A stretch of 10,546 bases of DNA from an uncultured Micrococcales bacterium (GCA_903927775.1 CAIYOE010000005.1:1-10546); one strand, 5' to 3'. Positions 1 through 8,140 are shown, numbered from the stretch's first letter. Made by a program: numbers and translations. The notes: generated by a model from the sequence alone, not told the origin.

Positions 1-1212
1 GCCGCCTGTCTGGTCACGCCCCAGCTTTCCGATACTCGTCTGGGTAACCTGCAGGCGCTGGTTGTGAACGCCGCAAACGATCAGGTGTTGCTAGATGTAA
101 ACGGTGAAACCGCATCTGCTACCGCATCGACAATGAAGTTGCTGACGGCCGCCGCGGCCATGCAGATTCTGGGCCCAAACTACCGAGTCGCCACTCACAT
201 TTACCGCGACCCTATCGACCCATCGGTGATTTATTTTGTGGGTTCAGGAGACCCAACCCTCACCCGTGTTGCACCAGGCAAGCAGAGCGTCTACCAAAAT
301 GCACCGCGACTAAGCGACCTCGCCGTGCAGGTTAACAAGGCCGTGGGAACCACTCCGATCACCAAAATCATCACCGACTCCACCATGTTTTCCGGCCCGC
401 AGTGGTTGCCTAGTGTGGACCCTGCAGAGCGAACCAACGGCTACCTTGGCTTGGTCAGTGCCCTTGAGGTGGACGGCGACCGAAACGACCCAACCAAGGA
501 AACTTCACCACGAAGCGCGACTCCAGAGCTTCGCGCGGGTACCTGGCTAAAGCAGGCACTGGGTGCAAGCGCCGCAGGCGCTACCGTGGTGGCAGGACAA
601 CTGCCAACGAACGCAACCGCAATCGCGACCGTTCAGAGCCAGCCAATCAGTAACTGGATCAACCACATGCTGGCGGTTTCCGACAACACGCAGGCCGAGT
701 ATCTGGCGCGCTTGGTTTCTTTGGCTCAGAACATGGACGGCTCTTTCGCCTCCGTCGACGGATCTACTAAAAAGGCGCTGGCAAGCCTCGGACTCGATGC
801 CAGCGGAAGCGTAATTTTGGACGGCTCCGGAGAGTCACCAGAGAACGCAGTTTCGCCAGCGTTTATGGTCAAGCTGGTAAAGCAGATTTTCTTGGCCTCC
901 GGCAACCTGGCTATCGTCAAGCAGTCGCTTCCGGTCTCGGGCGAATCGGGTTCGCTTCAGAATCGATTCAAAGGCGACAACATCGATGCGGTTGGCAAGG
1001 TCTTTGCTAAGACCGGTTGGATTCAGCACGGCTACACCCTTGCCGGATACATTACAGCCAAAGACGGCTCAAACCTGTTGTTCACAATCTATGCGCTGGG
1101 CCCAAAGGTGGTAGACAACGCCAAGGACGCCATCGATGCCTTGGCTACCGGAATTTACCGTTGCGGTGCAGCACTTGGAAATTCAACTCCAACGCCAAGC
1201 CCCACAAACTAA
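1..1212 (+). CDS. dacB: D-alanyl-D-alanine carboxypeptidase/endopeptidase, PBP4 class (5'-partial)
   Basis: A low-molecular-weight penicillin-binding protein that trims or cleaves peptidoglycan peptide cross-links outside the cell. The reading frame is open from base 1, so the N-terminus, which should hold a signal peptide or membrane anchor, lies upstream of the window; 403 codons are visible. All three serine-peptidase motifs are present: S-T-M-K at 127-138 with the acylated Ser, S-D-N at 679-687, and K-T-G at 1009-1017. The family motif VGSGDPTLT (about 238-264) and the run 'LTAAAAMQILGP' after the active Ser are typical of PBP4/DacB rather than PBP5. The protein ends in a short Ser/Thr/Pro-rich tail (STPTPSPTN). 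An internal GTG at 64 is not the start, because homology-like sequence (ACLVTPQLSDTRLG) precedes it. In many actinobacteria dacB lies next to tilS-hpt-ftsH; here a dehydrogenase follows. The family call is firm; the exact symbol is less so. Confidence 0.9.
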   Translation, partial: AACLVTPQLSDTRLGNLQALVVNAANDQVLLDVNGETASATASTMKLLTAAAAMQILGPNYRVATHIYRDPIDPSVIYFVGSGDPTLTRVAPGKQSVYQNAPRLSDLAVQVNKAVGTTPITKIITDSTMFSGPQWLPSVDPAERTNGYLGLVSALEVDGDRNDPTKETSPRSATPELRAGTWLKQALGASAAGATVVAGQLPTNATAIATVQSQPISNWINHMLAVSDNTQAEYLARLVSLAQNMDGSFASVDGSTKKALASLGLDASGSVILDGSGESPENAVSPAFMVKLVKQIFLASGNLAIVKQSLPVSGESGSLQNRFKGDNIDAVGKVFAKTGWIQHGYTLAGYITAKDGSNLLFTIYALGPKVVDNAKDAIDALATGIYRCGAALGNSTPTPSPTN

Positions 1213-1236
1213 ACCCAAAACCTACCTCCACCACCA

Positions 1237-1254
1237 GGGCTTGCAATCAAGCCT
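1237..1254 (+). terminator. Short hairpin after dacB, possible weak terminator
   Basis: GGCTTG (1238-1243) and CAAGCC (1248-1253) form a perfect 6-bp stem around a CAAT tetraloop, with an outer G-U pair possible. It lies 25 bases after the dacB stop and before the dehydrogenase start. No T-run follows, so it is not a classical intrinsic terminator. It may act in a Rho- or processing-dependent way, or be chance. Confidence 0.3.
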
Positions 1255-1284
1255 GCAGCAGAGTACTCAACAGAAAGTAAAGCA

Positions 1285-2754
1285 ATGTCGCTAAACGAAT
1301 CAGAACTATTGGCAAAAGTTCCAACAGGGCTATTCATCAACGGAAAGTGGGTCCGCGGAGGCGGCGAGGAGCCAATCGCCGTCGAGGATCCGGCGACCGG
1401 CAAGACCCTGCTAGAAATTGCAAACGCAAACGCCACCGATGGCCTGGCTGCTCTTACCGCAGCAGATGAAGCGCAGGCCAAGTGGGCAAAGACTCCACCA
1501 CGCGAACGTGCTGAACTCTTGCGCCGAACCTTCGATTTGGTGCGCGAGCGAGCCGAGGAATTCGCCATGCTGATTTCTTTGGAGATGGGAAAGCCGCTTG
1601 CCGAGGCACGTGGAGAAGTTACCTACGGAAACGAGTTCCTACGCTGGTTCAGCGAGGAAGCCGTGAGGATCAGTGGCCGTTTTGGTTCGTTGCCAGAGGG
1701 CCACGGCAGAATGTTGATTGCACAGCGCCCGGTTGGCCCCGCGTTTGCAATCACCCCCTGGAATTTCCCCTTGGCCATGGCCACGCGGAAGATCGGTCCC
1801 GCTCTTGCTGCGGGTTGCACCATGGTTATAAAACCGGCCGAGCTGACCCCGCTAACCACTCTTTTCTTAGTTAAAACTATGGAAGAAGCCGGTCTGCCAG
1901 CCGGAGTGTTAAACGTGATTACCACCAGCGCTTCAGCCTCCACCTCAGCGCCGATTATCGCGGACCCTCGCCTGCGCAAGATCACCTTTACCGGATCAAC
2001 TCAGGTAGGCAGAAAGTTACTAGAGCAGAGCGCTTTCCAAGTACTAAAAGCCAGCATGGAACTTGGCGGAAACGCACCGTTTATCGTTTTCGACGATGCC
2101 AACCTTGATGCGGCCGTCGAGGGCGCGATGCTGGCGAAGATGCGCAACATCGGCCAGGCCTGCACCGCCGCCAACCGTTTCATCGTTCAAGATGCGGTAG
2201 CAGACGAGTTTGCCAAACGGCTGGCGGCCAAGATGGAAGCACTGAAACTCGGGCGGGGCATTGCAGAAGGCACCACCATGGGTCCAGTAATCAACGAGAA
2301 AGCCCGCGAAAACATGCAACGACTCGTTGAAACCACCGTGAAACAGGGAGCGGACGTGGTGACCGGTGGTGAGGTAGGTAGCGGTGCCGGGTACTTCTTT
2401 AAGCCAACCGTATTGGCTAACGTTCAACCCGGATCAACCATTTTGAACGAGGAAATTTTTGGCCCTATCGCTCCGATTGTTCGCTTCAAGGACGAGGCCG
2501 AAGCAGTGCGCCTGGCCAACGACACCGAGTTCGGTTTGGTCTCCTACGCCTTCACCGAGGACCTAAAGCGGGGCATGCGTTTGGTGGAGTCGCTAGACAC
2601 CGGCATGACCGGTTTGAACACCGGACTGGTTTCAAACGCGGCAGCCCCATTCGGTGGAGTTAAGCAGAGTGGACTCGGACGCGAAGGCGGACTTGAGGGA
2701 ATCCAAGAGTACTTGGAGACCAAGTACGTAATGATTCCTGCCACTGAAATCTAG
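1285..2754 (+). CDS. gabD: NAD(P)-dependent succinate-semialdehyde dehydrogenase-type aldehyde dehydrogenase
   Basis: A 489-residue aldehyde dehydrogenase of full family length. It probably oxidises succinate semialdehyde to succinate in the cytoplasm, the last step of GABA or 4-hydroxybutyrate breakdown. The aldehyde dehydrogenase signature runs in order: PWNFP at 158-162 (oxyanion Asn160), cofactor Lys183 in KPAE, FTGS at 235-238, general base Glu259 in ELGGN, nucleophile Cys293 in GQACTAANR, and EEIFGP at 389-394. The C-terminal [20 protein letters not shown] stretch followed by GREG is characteristic of the succinate/glutarate semialdehyde group. The ATG start at 1285 has an AGAAAG-like ribosome site at 1272-1277. 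It is convergent with galK, with only 20 bases between the stop codons. No GABA transaminase or transporter is nearby, so glutarate-semialdehyde or a broader substrate range cannot be excluded. Confidence 0.87.
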   Translation: MSLNESELLAKVPTGLFINGKWVRGGGEEPIAVEDPATGKTLLEIANANATDGLAALTAADEAQAKWAKTPPRERAELLRRTFDLVRERAEEFAMLISLEMGKPLAEARGEVTYGNEFLRWFSEEAVRISGRFGSLPEGHGRMLIAQRPVGPAFAITPWNFPLAMATRKIGPALAAGCTMVIKPAELTPLTTLFLVKTMEEAGLPAGVLNVITTSASASTSAPIIADPRLRKITFTGSTQVGRKLLEQSAFQVLKASMELGGNAPFIVFDDANLDAAVEGAMLAKMRNIGQACTAANRFIVQDAVADEFAKRLAAKMEALKLGRGIAEGTTMGPVINEKARENMQRLVETTVKQGADVVTGGEVGSGAGYFFKPTVLANVQPGSTILNEEIFGPIAPIVRFKDEAEAVRLANDTEFGLVSYAFTEDLKRGMRLVESLDTGMTGLNTGLVSNAAAPFGGVKQSGLGREGGLEGIQEYLETKYVMIPATEI

Positions 2755-2774
2755 GTTTTAACGGCTTTGGTATC

Positions 2775-3929
2775 TCAGTTTTTGTGAGCGCCATCGGCGG
2801 CTGAAACCACAAAAATATTTGGAGCGACGTAACCAAGTGTTGCGAATTCTGCGGTGATGGAGCGAGTTATGTCACCGATTTTTTCGATTGGACAAAGCGC
2901 AATTGCTGCGCCTCCGAAACCGCCACCGGTCATCCTGGCACCGATTGCTCCATGGCGCATAGCGGTCTCGACAGCGGTGTCTAGCTCATCGATGCTGATT
3001 TCAAAGTCATCTCGCATGCTCTGGTGACTGGCGTACAGCAGCCTGCCAATGGCCCTTGGACCTAGTTCGCGAAGCGTGGCAACGGTGTCAAGTACTCTCT
3101 GGTTTTCGGTTACGACGTGGCGCACCCGGCGGAAAGTCGTGTTGTCTAGTAGCTCCGCGGCGCGGGCTAGGTCTGCCTCGGTGGCATCGCGCAGGCTGCC
3201 AAGTCCCAGTGCGATAGCGCCGGCCTCGCAAGCGGCTCGTCGGCTGGCATAACCACCGTTGGCGTGGCGGTGTTCCACTCGGGTGTCGATTACTAGAAGT
3301 TCCAGACCTTCTCGAGCGAAACCGAGGTCGATTTTCTGAGCGGAAAGGTCGCGGCAATCCAGGAAAACGCCCTGATCGAGTTGGCCTAGCATCGAGGCGC
3401 TCTGGTCCATGATGCCTGTGGGCGCCCCAACAATCCGGTTCTCGGCAAGCTGACCAACTCGAGCCAATTCGCGAACATCCAGACCCACTTGCCAGAGTTC
3501 GTCTAGGGCCACAGCAACGGCGCATTCGATTGCGGCAGAACTGGAAAGGCCTGCACCGACCGGAACATCGGACTCCAGGTAAAGGTCGAATCCGGTTTGT
3601 TTGGCTTGTGCCAACTGCTTCAACGCCCAGGCTACGCCCAACGGGTATGCACTCCAACCGGCTACTGATTCGGGGGTTATCTCATCCACGGGAACATCGA
3701 TGACTTCAGGTGAGAAACTGCTGGAAACGCGAGCTAGGCCATCGTTGCGTAGAGAAATAGCCGCATAGGTTCGGCGATTGATTGCGAAGGGAAAAACGAA
3801 TCCCTCGTTGTAATCCGTGTGCTCGCCTATCAAGTTGACGCGACCCGGTGCGCTCCAAACGCCCGCGGGCTCGTATCCGTAAAGTTTGTGGAATCCACTG
3901 GTAACGCTGGCGATCAGCAGGTCTGTCAT
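2775..3929 (-). CDS. galK: Galactokinase
   Basis: Phosphorylates alpha-D-galactose with ATP to galactose-1-phosphate, the first committed Leloir step, in the cytoplasm. The 384-residue product matches the family length. Visible motifs are the galactokinase signature GRVNLIGEHTDYN at 29-41, the GHMP-kinase ATP loop VPVGAGLSSSAA at 122-133, GIMDQ at 172-176 with the catalytic Asp175, and the third GHMP motif MTGGGFGG at 333-340. Arg30, Glu36, Asp39, Asp175 and Tyr227 occupy the positions of known sugar and catalytic residues, with a near-constant offset from characterised bacterial galactokinases. The ATG at 3929 has a strong GGAAAG ribosome site (3940-3935) inside the last codons of galT. The two genes are separated by only two bases, so translation is probably coupled in a galT-galK operon. 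Confidence 0.96.
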   Translation of the reverse strand: MTDLLIASVTSGFHKLYGYEPAGVWSAPGRVNLIGEHTDYNEGFVFPFAINRRTYAAISLRNDGLARVSSSFSPEVIDVPVDEITPESVAGWSAYPLGVAWALKQLAQAKQTGFDLYLESDVPVGAGLSSSAAIECAVAVALDELWQVGLDVRELARVGQLAENRIVGAPTGIMDQSASMLGQLDQGVFLDCRDLSAQKIDLGFAREGLELLVIDTRVEHRHANGGYASRRAACEAGAIALGLGSLRDATEADLARAAELLDNTTFRRVRHVVTENQRVLDTVATLRELGPRAIGRLLYASHQSMRDDFEISIDELDTAVETAMRHGAIGARMTGGGFGGAAIALCPIEKIGDITRSITAEFATLGYVAPNIFVVSAADGAHKN

Positions 3930-3931
3930 TT

Positions 3932-5023
3932 TTACTTTCCTAGTGTTTCGCGAATCCGGCCAGCGGTGGTTTCAGGTGGAAAATCGGCGATGAAGGCACC
4001 CATGGCTGACTCCGAGCCTGCTAGGAATTTGAGTTTGTTGGCGGCGCGCTTAGGCGAGGTGATTTGCAGTTGGAGGCGCACGGCCTGGCCGCCCTCAACA
4101 AGTGGCGCCTGGTGCCACGCACTTATGTACGGCAGGGGCGAATCGTAAAGGGCATCTAGCGCTCTAAGCAATCGCGAGTAGATTGTTGCAAGTTCGTCTT
4201 TTTCTGTTTCGGTCAGCTGTTCGAGACTTTGCACGTGGCGGTGAGGAAGTAGGTGAATCTCGATCGGCCAGCGTGCTGCAAATGGAACGTAGGCCGTAAA
4301 GTGCTCGCCTCGAATCAAAACGCGTTCACTGGCTTGTTCAAATTCCAAAGTTTTTTGAAACAGGTCCGGACCAAATTTGGAAATCGAGTCCAGCAGTTTG
4401 CTGGTGCGCGGCGTTACGAAAGGGTAGCTGTAGATCTGCCCGTGAGGGTGGTGCAGGGTCACACCGATCTCCTCACCGCGGTTCTCAAATGGAAAAACCT
4501 GTCTTACGCCAGGCAAACTCTGCAGGTGAGCCGTGCGATCAGCCCAGGCCTCTATCACGGTGTGAATCCTGGAGACCGGCAATTGCCCTAGCGAGCCAGT
4601 GTGTTCAGGGCTAAAGACCACTACCTCACATCGACCCACGGAATCGCGGGTGGTACCAAGCTCCAGTTGCGGTATCACCGAGTAACTGTCGTCGTCTCTT
4701 GGCAGCAGAGCCGGACCAAACGCGGGGCTCTTGTTTTCGAACACCGCGACATCGAAATTGTCGGGTATCTCACTTTGATTCAGCTGAGTGCTAGGGCAAA
4801 GAGGACACTGATGAGCGGGGGGCAAAAAGGCTCGATTTTGTCTTTCGGCTGCGATGGACACCCACTCACCGGTCAGGCTATCGAGACGCATTTGGGCAAC
4901 TGCTGGCCGATTTTCGCTTGGACGCGAGTCCGGTTTGCGATTCGGAGACAGCCCCGATTCCACGTCATCGAAGTAAAAAAGATCCCGTCCATCGAAGAGC
5001 TTTGCGGCTATCTTTTTCGTCAT
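3932..5023 (-). CDS. galT: Galactose-1-phosphate uridylyltransferase
   Basis: Transfers UMP from UDP-glucose to galactose-1-phosphate through a uridylyl-histidine intermediate (Leloir pathway, cytoplasm). The 363-residue product shows the HIT-fold catalytic motif HPHGQ at 192-196, where His194 would be the nucleophile and His192 a zinc ligand. CPLC at 73-76 supplies two more zinc ligands. The N-terminal DGRDLFYFDD and the SAWHQAP and KLKFLAGSESAMG stretches are typical of actinobacterial GalT. An oddity is that the region equivalent to the second (iron) site reads RLQLQITSP instead of a His-x-His type sequence, so that metal site looks absent. The ATG at 5023 has a good AAGGA ribosome site at 5037-5033. 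It is the first gene of a galT-galK operon that diverges from galM. Confidence 0.95.
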   Translation of the reverse strand: MTKKIAAKLFDGRDLFYFDDVESGLSPNRKPDSRPSENRPAVAQMRLDSLTGEWVSIAAERQNRAFLPPAHQCPLCPSTQLNQSEIPDNFDVAVFENKSPAFGPALLPRDDDSYSVIPQLELGTTRDSVGRCEVVVFSPEHTGSLGQLPVSRIHTVIEAWADRTAHLQSLPGVRQVFPFENRGEEIGVTLHHPHGQIYSYPFVTPRTSKLLDSISKFGPDLFQKTLEFEQASERVLIRGEHFTAYVPFAARWPIEIHLLPHRHVQSLEQLTETEKDELATIYSRLLRALDALYDSPLPYISAWHQAPLVEGGQAVRLQLQITSPKRAANKLKFLAGSESAMGAFIADFPPETTAGRIRETLGK

Positions 5024-5087
5024 TCGGAATCGTCCTTAGGTGGTCTTGCCAAGCATATTTAGCAATGTCAACAAGTAGGCTAATGGA
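5024..5087. promoter_or_regulatory. Divergent galT / galM promoter spacer
   Basis: This 64-bp spacer must carry the promoters for both arms of the galactose module. Rightward, TAGGCT at 5076-5081 fits the actinobacterial TAnnnT -10 box and lies exactly six bases before the galM ATG, as expected for a leaderless transcript. Leftward, TATGCT (minus strand, 5057-5052) is a possible -10 for galT with a leader of about 22 bases holding the AAGGA site. A perfect TTGACA occurs on the minus strand at 5071-5066, but its spacing to that -10 is too short for a standard pair. No clear operator dyad is visible and no regulator gene adjoins. Confidence 0.4.
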
Positions 5088-6044
5088 ATGATATCCGCCA
5101 CTGGGCAACAGTTTAGCCTGACCTTAGAGACCGCCAAGGGTACCTGGCACGCAACCGTTGCTCAGCTGGGAGCCAGCCTCCGGGTATTAAAGTTCAACGA
5201 TCTCGAACTTGTCGAAGGGTATCCAGAAGACTGGCCAGCGCCTTACTGCGCGGGAGTTGTTATGGCGCCTTGGCCAAACCGCACCGATGGCGGCAAGTGG
5301 ACCTACGAAGGCCAGGTTCGTCAGTTCAACATCAACATCGTGGACCAGCAAAACGCCAACCACGGTCTGCTGATGGATTTCCCCTACGAACTGGTCCAAA
5401 AGACCGAGTCGTCGGTGACCCTGGGGGCGACCATCTACCCTCGCGCTGCCTATCCGTTCTTGGTTGAGACCACTGTCAAATACGAGTTGGTTGAGGGCGG
5501 GCTCACTGTTACCCACTCCGCGGTCAATCGAAGCCACGCCGAAGCCCCTTACGGAGTTGGCGGCCACCCATACTTCAAGTTCTCGGCAGATTCATCGGAA
5601 AACCTGATTTTCACTAGCAACGCTGCATCGGTGCTAATGACCGACGAACGTCAAATTCCTACCCACAAAGCTGCTACCGCGGGCACAGAATACGACTCAT
5701 CCAAGGGCCGCCGACTTGGCGATTTCTTTGTGGACAATGACTTTACTGACCTACCTCGTGATGAGCACGGCTTGGCGCACACCACTTTGACCCTGTCGCC
5801 GGACTACCTGGCTGCCAACGCACCTGTGGAAAACACCGGCCTCGATGTTTGGCAGGACGCTAACTTTGGTCACGTGGTTTTCTTCACTCCTGGTTTCTAT
5901 CCGACTCCAGAAGGATTAGTTCACACCGCTGCAATCGAGCCCGCAACCTGTGGGCCTAACGCCTTGAACACTGGCGACGACCTCCTCTGGCTCAAAACCG
6001 ATGAGCTTTGGTCTGGCCAGTGGGGCGTTAAACTGCTTCACTAA
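5088..6044 (+). CDS. galM: Aldose 1-epimerase family protein (galactose mutarotase-like)
   Basis: Interconverts the alpha and beta anomers of hexoses, supplying alpha-galactose to GalK. The 318-residue product has the family landmarks: PWPNR at 61-65, NHGL at 91-94, the PYGVGGHPYF block at 154-163 with the catalytic acid His160, VDNDFTDL at 215-222, and the catalytic base Glu284 in AIEPATC, followed by NALNTG. This pattern resembles the YihR-like subfamily common in actinobacteria more than E. coli GalM, so the natural sugar could differ; the position beside galT-galK supports galactose. The ATG at 5088 is preceded by AGTAGG (5074-5079), which might serve as a ribosome site but overlaps a TAGGCT -10 box, suggesting leaderless expression. 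The exchanger gene follows after 12 bases. Confidence 0.88.
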   Translation: MISATGQQFSLTLETAKGTWHATVAQLGASLRVLKFNDLELVEGYPEDWPAPYCAGVVMAPWPNRTDGGKWTYEGQVRQFNINIVDQQNANHGLLMDFPYELVQKTESSVTLGATIYPRAAYPFLVETTVKYELVEGGLTVTHSAVNRSHAEAPYGVGGHPYFKFSADSSENLIFTSNAASVLMTDERQIPTHKAATAGTEYDSSKGRRLGDFFVDNDFTDLPRDEHGLAHTTLTLSPDYLAANAPVENTGLDVWQDANFGHVVFFTPGFYPTPEGLVHTAAIEPATCGPNALNTGDDLLWLKTDELWSGQWGVKLLH

Positions 6045-6056
6045 GGCCAGGTCGTC

Positions 6057-7301
6057 ATGTCGCAACAAATTGCCTCGGAAAGCAGAAACTTTTGGTTTCG
6101 GCTTTCGCTTCCGTTTCTTATCTGCCTAGCCCTTTGTGCGCCGGCACTTTTGGCCGTCGCGGGGGCATGGAATCCGGGAGCAATTGTTGGAGCCACGATT
6201 TCTGGTTCCGCTATTGTCGCCGCCGCCTTCATGCTGGGGTGGGTGGGCGAGGCCGCCGAGCTCGACTTGGCTGGAGGTCTGGCGGTTGGGTTGTTGGCAA
6301 TTGTCACAATTCTGCCGGAGTACGTGGTGAGCATTTACTTCGCATTTGCCGCCGGCAAAGACCCATCGATGGTGCAATACGCGTCTGCGAACGTGACCGG
6401 AGCCAACCGGCTTTTATTGGGATTTGGTTGGCCACTTGTGGCGGTAATCGCATTTCTAGCTGTTCGGGCAGCAAAGCCCAAGGCTCTAGAGCCTGAAAAG
6501 TTCGGTATTTATCTAGACAGTGAAGGTCGAGTAGATCTTGGTTTTCTAGCAATTGCGTCTCTAGTTGCCGCGCTGATTCCGCTTACCGGCGTTCTGCACC
6601 TGGCCGTGGGCATTGTTCTGGTTGCAATGTTCGTGATTTACCTTTGGCGTCAGTCGCACGCCGAGCGCGAGGAGCCGGAGCTAGAGGGGACCGCCGCCAT
6701 GGTGGGTTCGCTACCAACCATCACTCGACGCGTTTTCATCGCCGCAATCTTTTTGCTTTCGTCAGTCATTATCTTGGCCTGTGCGGAACCCTTTGCCAAA
6801 GACCTAATCGAGGCAGGTAAGGCGTTGGGTATAGACCAGTACCTGCTAGTTCAGTGGTTGGCACCCATTGCCAGCGAGGCGCCCGAGTTTAGCTTGGCGC
6901 TAATTTTTGCCGCCAAACGCAAACCAGCAATGGGTCTTGCGATTTTGATTAGCAGCAAGGTGAACCAGTGGACGGCCTTGGCGGGCTCGCTGCCTATCGC
7001 TTATTCTCTAGGCGGTGGAACGGCTTCGCTACCCATGGACGCGCGCCAGGTCGAAGAGTTCACGCTGACCATTGCTCAAACTCTGCTGGGAATTGCCTTG
7101 CTTTTGGGTCTGAAACTCGGGCTAAAAAGCGCGATCCTGCTATTCGCACTGTTCGCTGTAACGTTTGTTCTTCCTCAACCTGAGGTGCGTATGTGGTTGG
7201 CGATGCTCTACTTTGCCATTACCACGGTGATTTTGATTGCCAGGCGCCAACTCGTTGGGGCAACTTTGGCAGCACCATTTAAGTTGCCTAAAAAGCAATG
7301 A
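6057..7301 (+). CDS. Cation/Ca2+ exchanger-superfamily membrane protein
   Basis: A 414-residue polytopic membrane protein with about ten to eleven hydrophobic segments and a polar central stretch (about 198-222) between two halves, as in the Na+/Ca2+ exchanger superfamily. The two alpha-repeats are recognisable. Repeat 1 has TILPE at 84-88 and NVTGAN at 112-117; repeat 2 has SEAPE at 273-277 and SSKVNQ at 299-304. The ion-coordinating Glu88 and Glu277 are kept, but the usual GTS/GS elements are degenerate, and Lys301 appears where exchangers have Asn or Asp. Ion specificity (Ca2+, Na+ or H+) cannot be read from this; such proteins are often labelled sodium:proton exchanger. The ATG lies 12 bases after the galM stop with AAGG (6043-6046) as a possible ribosome site, so co-transcription with galM is likely. 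A role in galactose use is unproven. Confidence 0.78.
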   Translation: MSQQIASESRNFWFRLSLPFLICLALCAPALLAVAGAWNPGAIVGATISGSAIVAAAFMLGWVGEAAELDLAGGLAVGLLAIVTILPEYVVSIYFAFAAGKDPSMVQYASANVTGANRLLLGFGWPLVAVIAFLAVRAAKPKALEPEKFGIYLDSEGRVDLGFLAIASLVAALIPLTGVLHLAVGIVLVAMFVIYLWRQSHAEREEPELEGTAAMVGSLPTITRRVFIAAIFLLSSVIILACAEPFAKDLIEAGKALGIDQYLLVQWLAPIASEAPEFSLALIFAAKRKPAMGLAILISSKVNQWTALAGSLPIAYSLGGGTASLPMDARQVEEFTLTIAQTLLGIALLLGLKLGLKSAILLFALFAVTFVLPQPEVRMWLAMLYFAITTVILIARRQLVGATLAAPFKLPKKQ

Positions 7302-7326
7302 TCCATTTGGAGTAGACCCAAAGATC
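7300..7326. terminator. Hairpin between convergent genes, likely bidirectional terminator
   Basis: GATC (7300-7303) plus TTTGG (7306-7310) pair with CCAAA (7318-7322) plus GATC (7323-7326), giving a nine-base-pair stem with a two-base bulge and a seven-base loop. The element fills the gap between the exchanger stop and the regulator stop. Reading leftward, the stem is followed after five bases by TTTTT, which suits termination of the luxR-type mRNA. Rightward there is no T-run. Confidence 0.4.
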
Positions 7327-8087
7327 TAGGAGCCGAGTCTGAGCGCGGCTTCCGCTGCCTCTTCACGGTTTGAAACCCCCAAAGCTCGGAATATTTTCAT
7401 GGTCTCCTGCTTGATGGTCGACTGGCTGAACGACATGGTTCTTGCTATTTGGTCGTTGGTCAGTCCCTGGCGAATGTAGGTCAGAATCTGATGTTGGCGA
7501 GTGGTGAGCGAGGGAACCTGACTGTGAGCTGATTCCGATTGGATAGATTTTAGAGTGGAGTTCACGGCATTGAACCAGGCTGGGGAAACATAGACCTCGC
7601 CAATTAAGCTCACGGTCTCCCAGAGCATTTGGTTGAACTCATCTTGGGTCACGTATCTGTTGAAAGCCACTCCTAAACCGCCGGCTGGCGACCCTGCCAT
7701 GGCGAAAGGCACTGCGACAAAAGCTTTACCAGGCCCGGCCAAGTTTCCCTTTTTGGGGTAGCGAATCAGGTAGTCCTCCCACCCGTTGAAAACCATGATT
7801 TGTCCGGTTCTTATGGACTCGGTAATCCCCATCGGCTCCCAAATTGATGGTCGATTGTCTTTGGCTACGCGCTCGGACTCGTAACCGTAACTGCCCATCA
7901 TCTGAAGCCGTCCGTCCGGGTCAACGCGACACACGAACGCTGCCATAGCCCCGTGACCTTCCAGGACCGAATGCACCAGGCTTCTGCAAAAATCATCTGG
8001 GTTTGCCGAGGAAACCAGCGTTTTGAGCAGGCTTTTAGTCAAACCAAACGCGTTAGAGGCAAGTTCACTCTGATTTGACTCGTTCAC
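7326..8087 (-). CDS. LuxR-family transcriptional regulator with GAF-like sensor domain
   Basis: A 253-residue DNA-binding protein. Residues about 28-165 look like a GAF-type sensor domain (alternating strands such as MAAFVCRVDPDGRLQMMGS and KAFVAVPFAM). The C-terminal LuxR/NarL helix-turn-helix spans about 193-250: LTTRQHQIL, GLTNDQIA, STIKQETMKIFRALGV. No phospho-acceptor receiver domain is seen, so it is more likely to respond to a small ligand or redox/metabolite cue than to a histidine kinase; the ligand is unknown. The start is GTG at 8087, fixed by a strong GGGAGG ribosome site (8100-8095). It lies 53 bases downstream of the CoA-transferase on the same strand and probably shares its transcript, which makes that gene the most plausible target. 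A TAGGAT box (minus, 8118-8113) overlapping a short GGAT/ATCC dyad could give it its own autoregulated promoter. Confidence 0.82.
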   Translation of the reverse strand: MNESNQSELASNAFGLTKSLLKTLVSSANPDDFCRSLVHSVLEGHGAMAAFVCRVDPDGRLQMMGSYGYESERVAKDNRPSIWEPMGITESIRTGQIMVFNGWEDYLIRYPKKGNLAGPGKAFVAVPFAMAGSPAGGLGVAFNRYVTQDEFNQMLWETVSLIGEVYVSPAWFNAVNSTLKSIQSESAHSQVPSLTTRQHQILTYIRQGLTNDQIARTMSFSQSTIKQETMKIFRALGVSNREEAAEAALRLGS

Positions 8088-8140
8088 CGCAAACCCTCCC
8101 CGTCTTGGGATAATCCTAAACGCCTAAGCTCAAGTTCTGA

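Noticed and set aside
2743..2783. ACTGA ... TCAGT followed by TTTT between gabD and galK, considered as a terminator
   Set aside because: The loop would be 27 bases with only a five-pair stem, too weak to call.
3088..3657. Open frame of 189 codons on the minus strand overlapping galK in another frame
   Set aside because: The product is an Arg/Ser/Pro-rich shadow typical of out-of-frame reading; galK motifs occupy the true frame.
4601..5062. Open frame of 153 codons on the + strand across galT and the divergent spacer
   Set aside because: It is antisense to well-supported galT coding sequence, lacks family resemblance, and would run through the galT promoter.
8106..8118. Short dyad GGGATAATCC before the LuxR gene considered as an operator
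   Set aside because: The arms are only four bases each and could be chance; noted in the regulator entry but not called separately.
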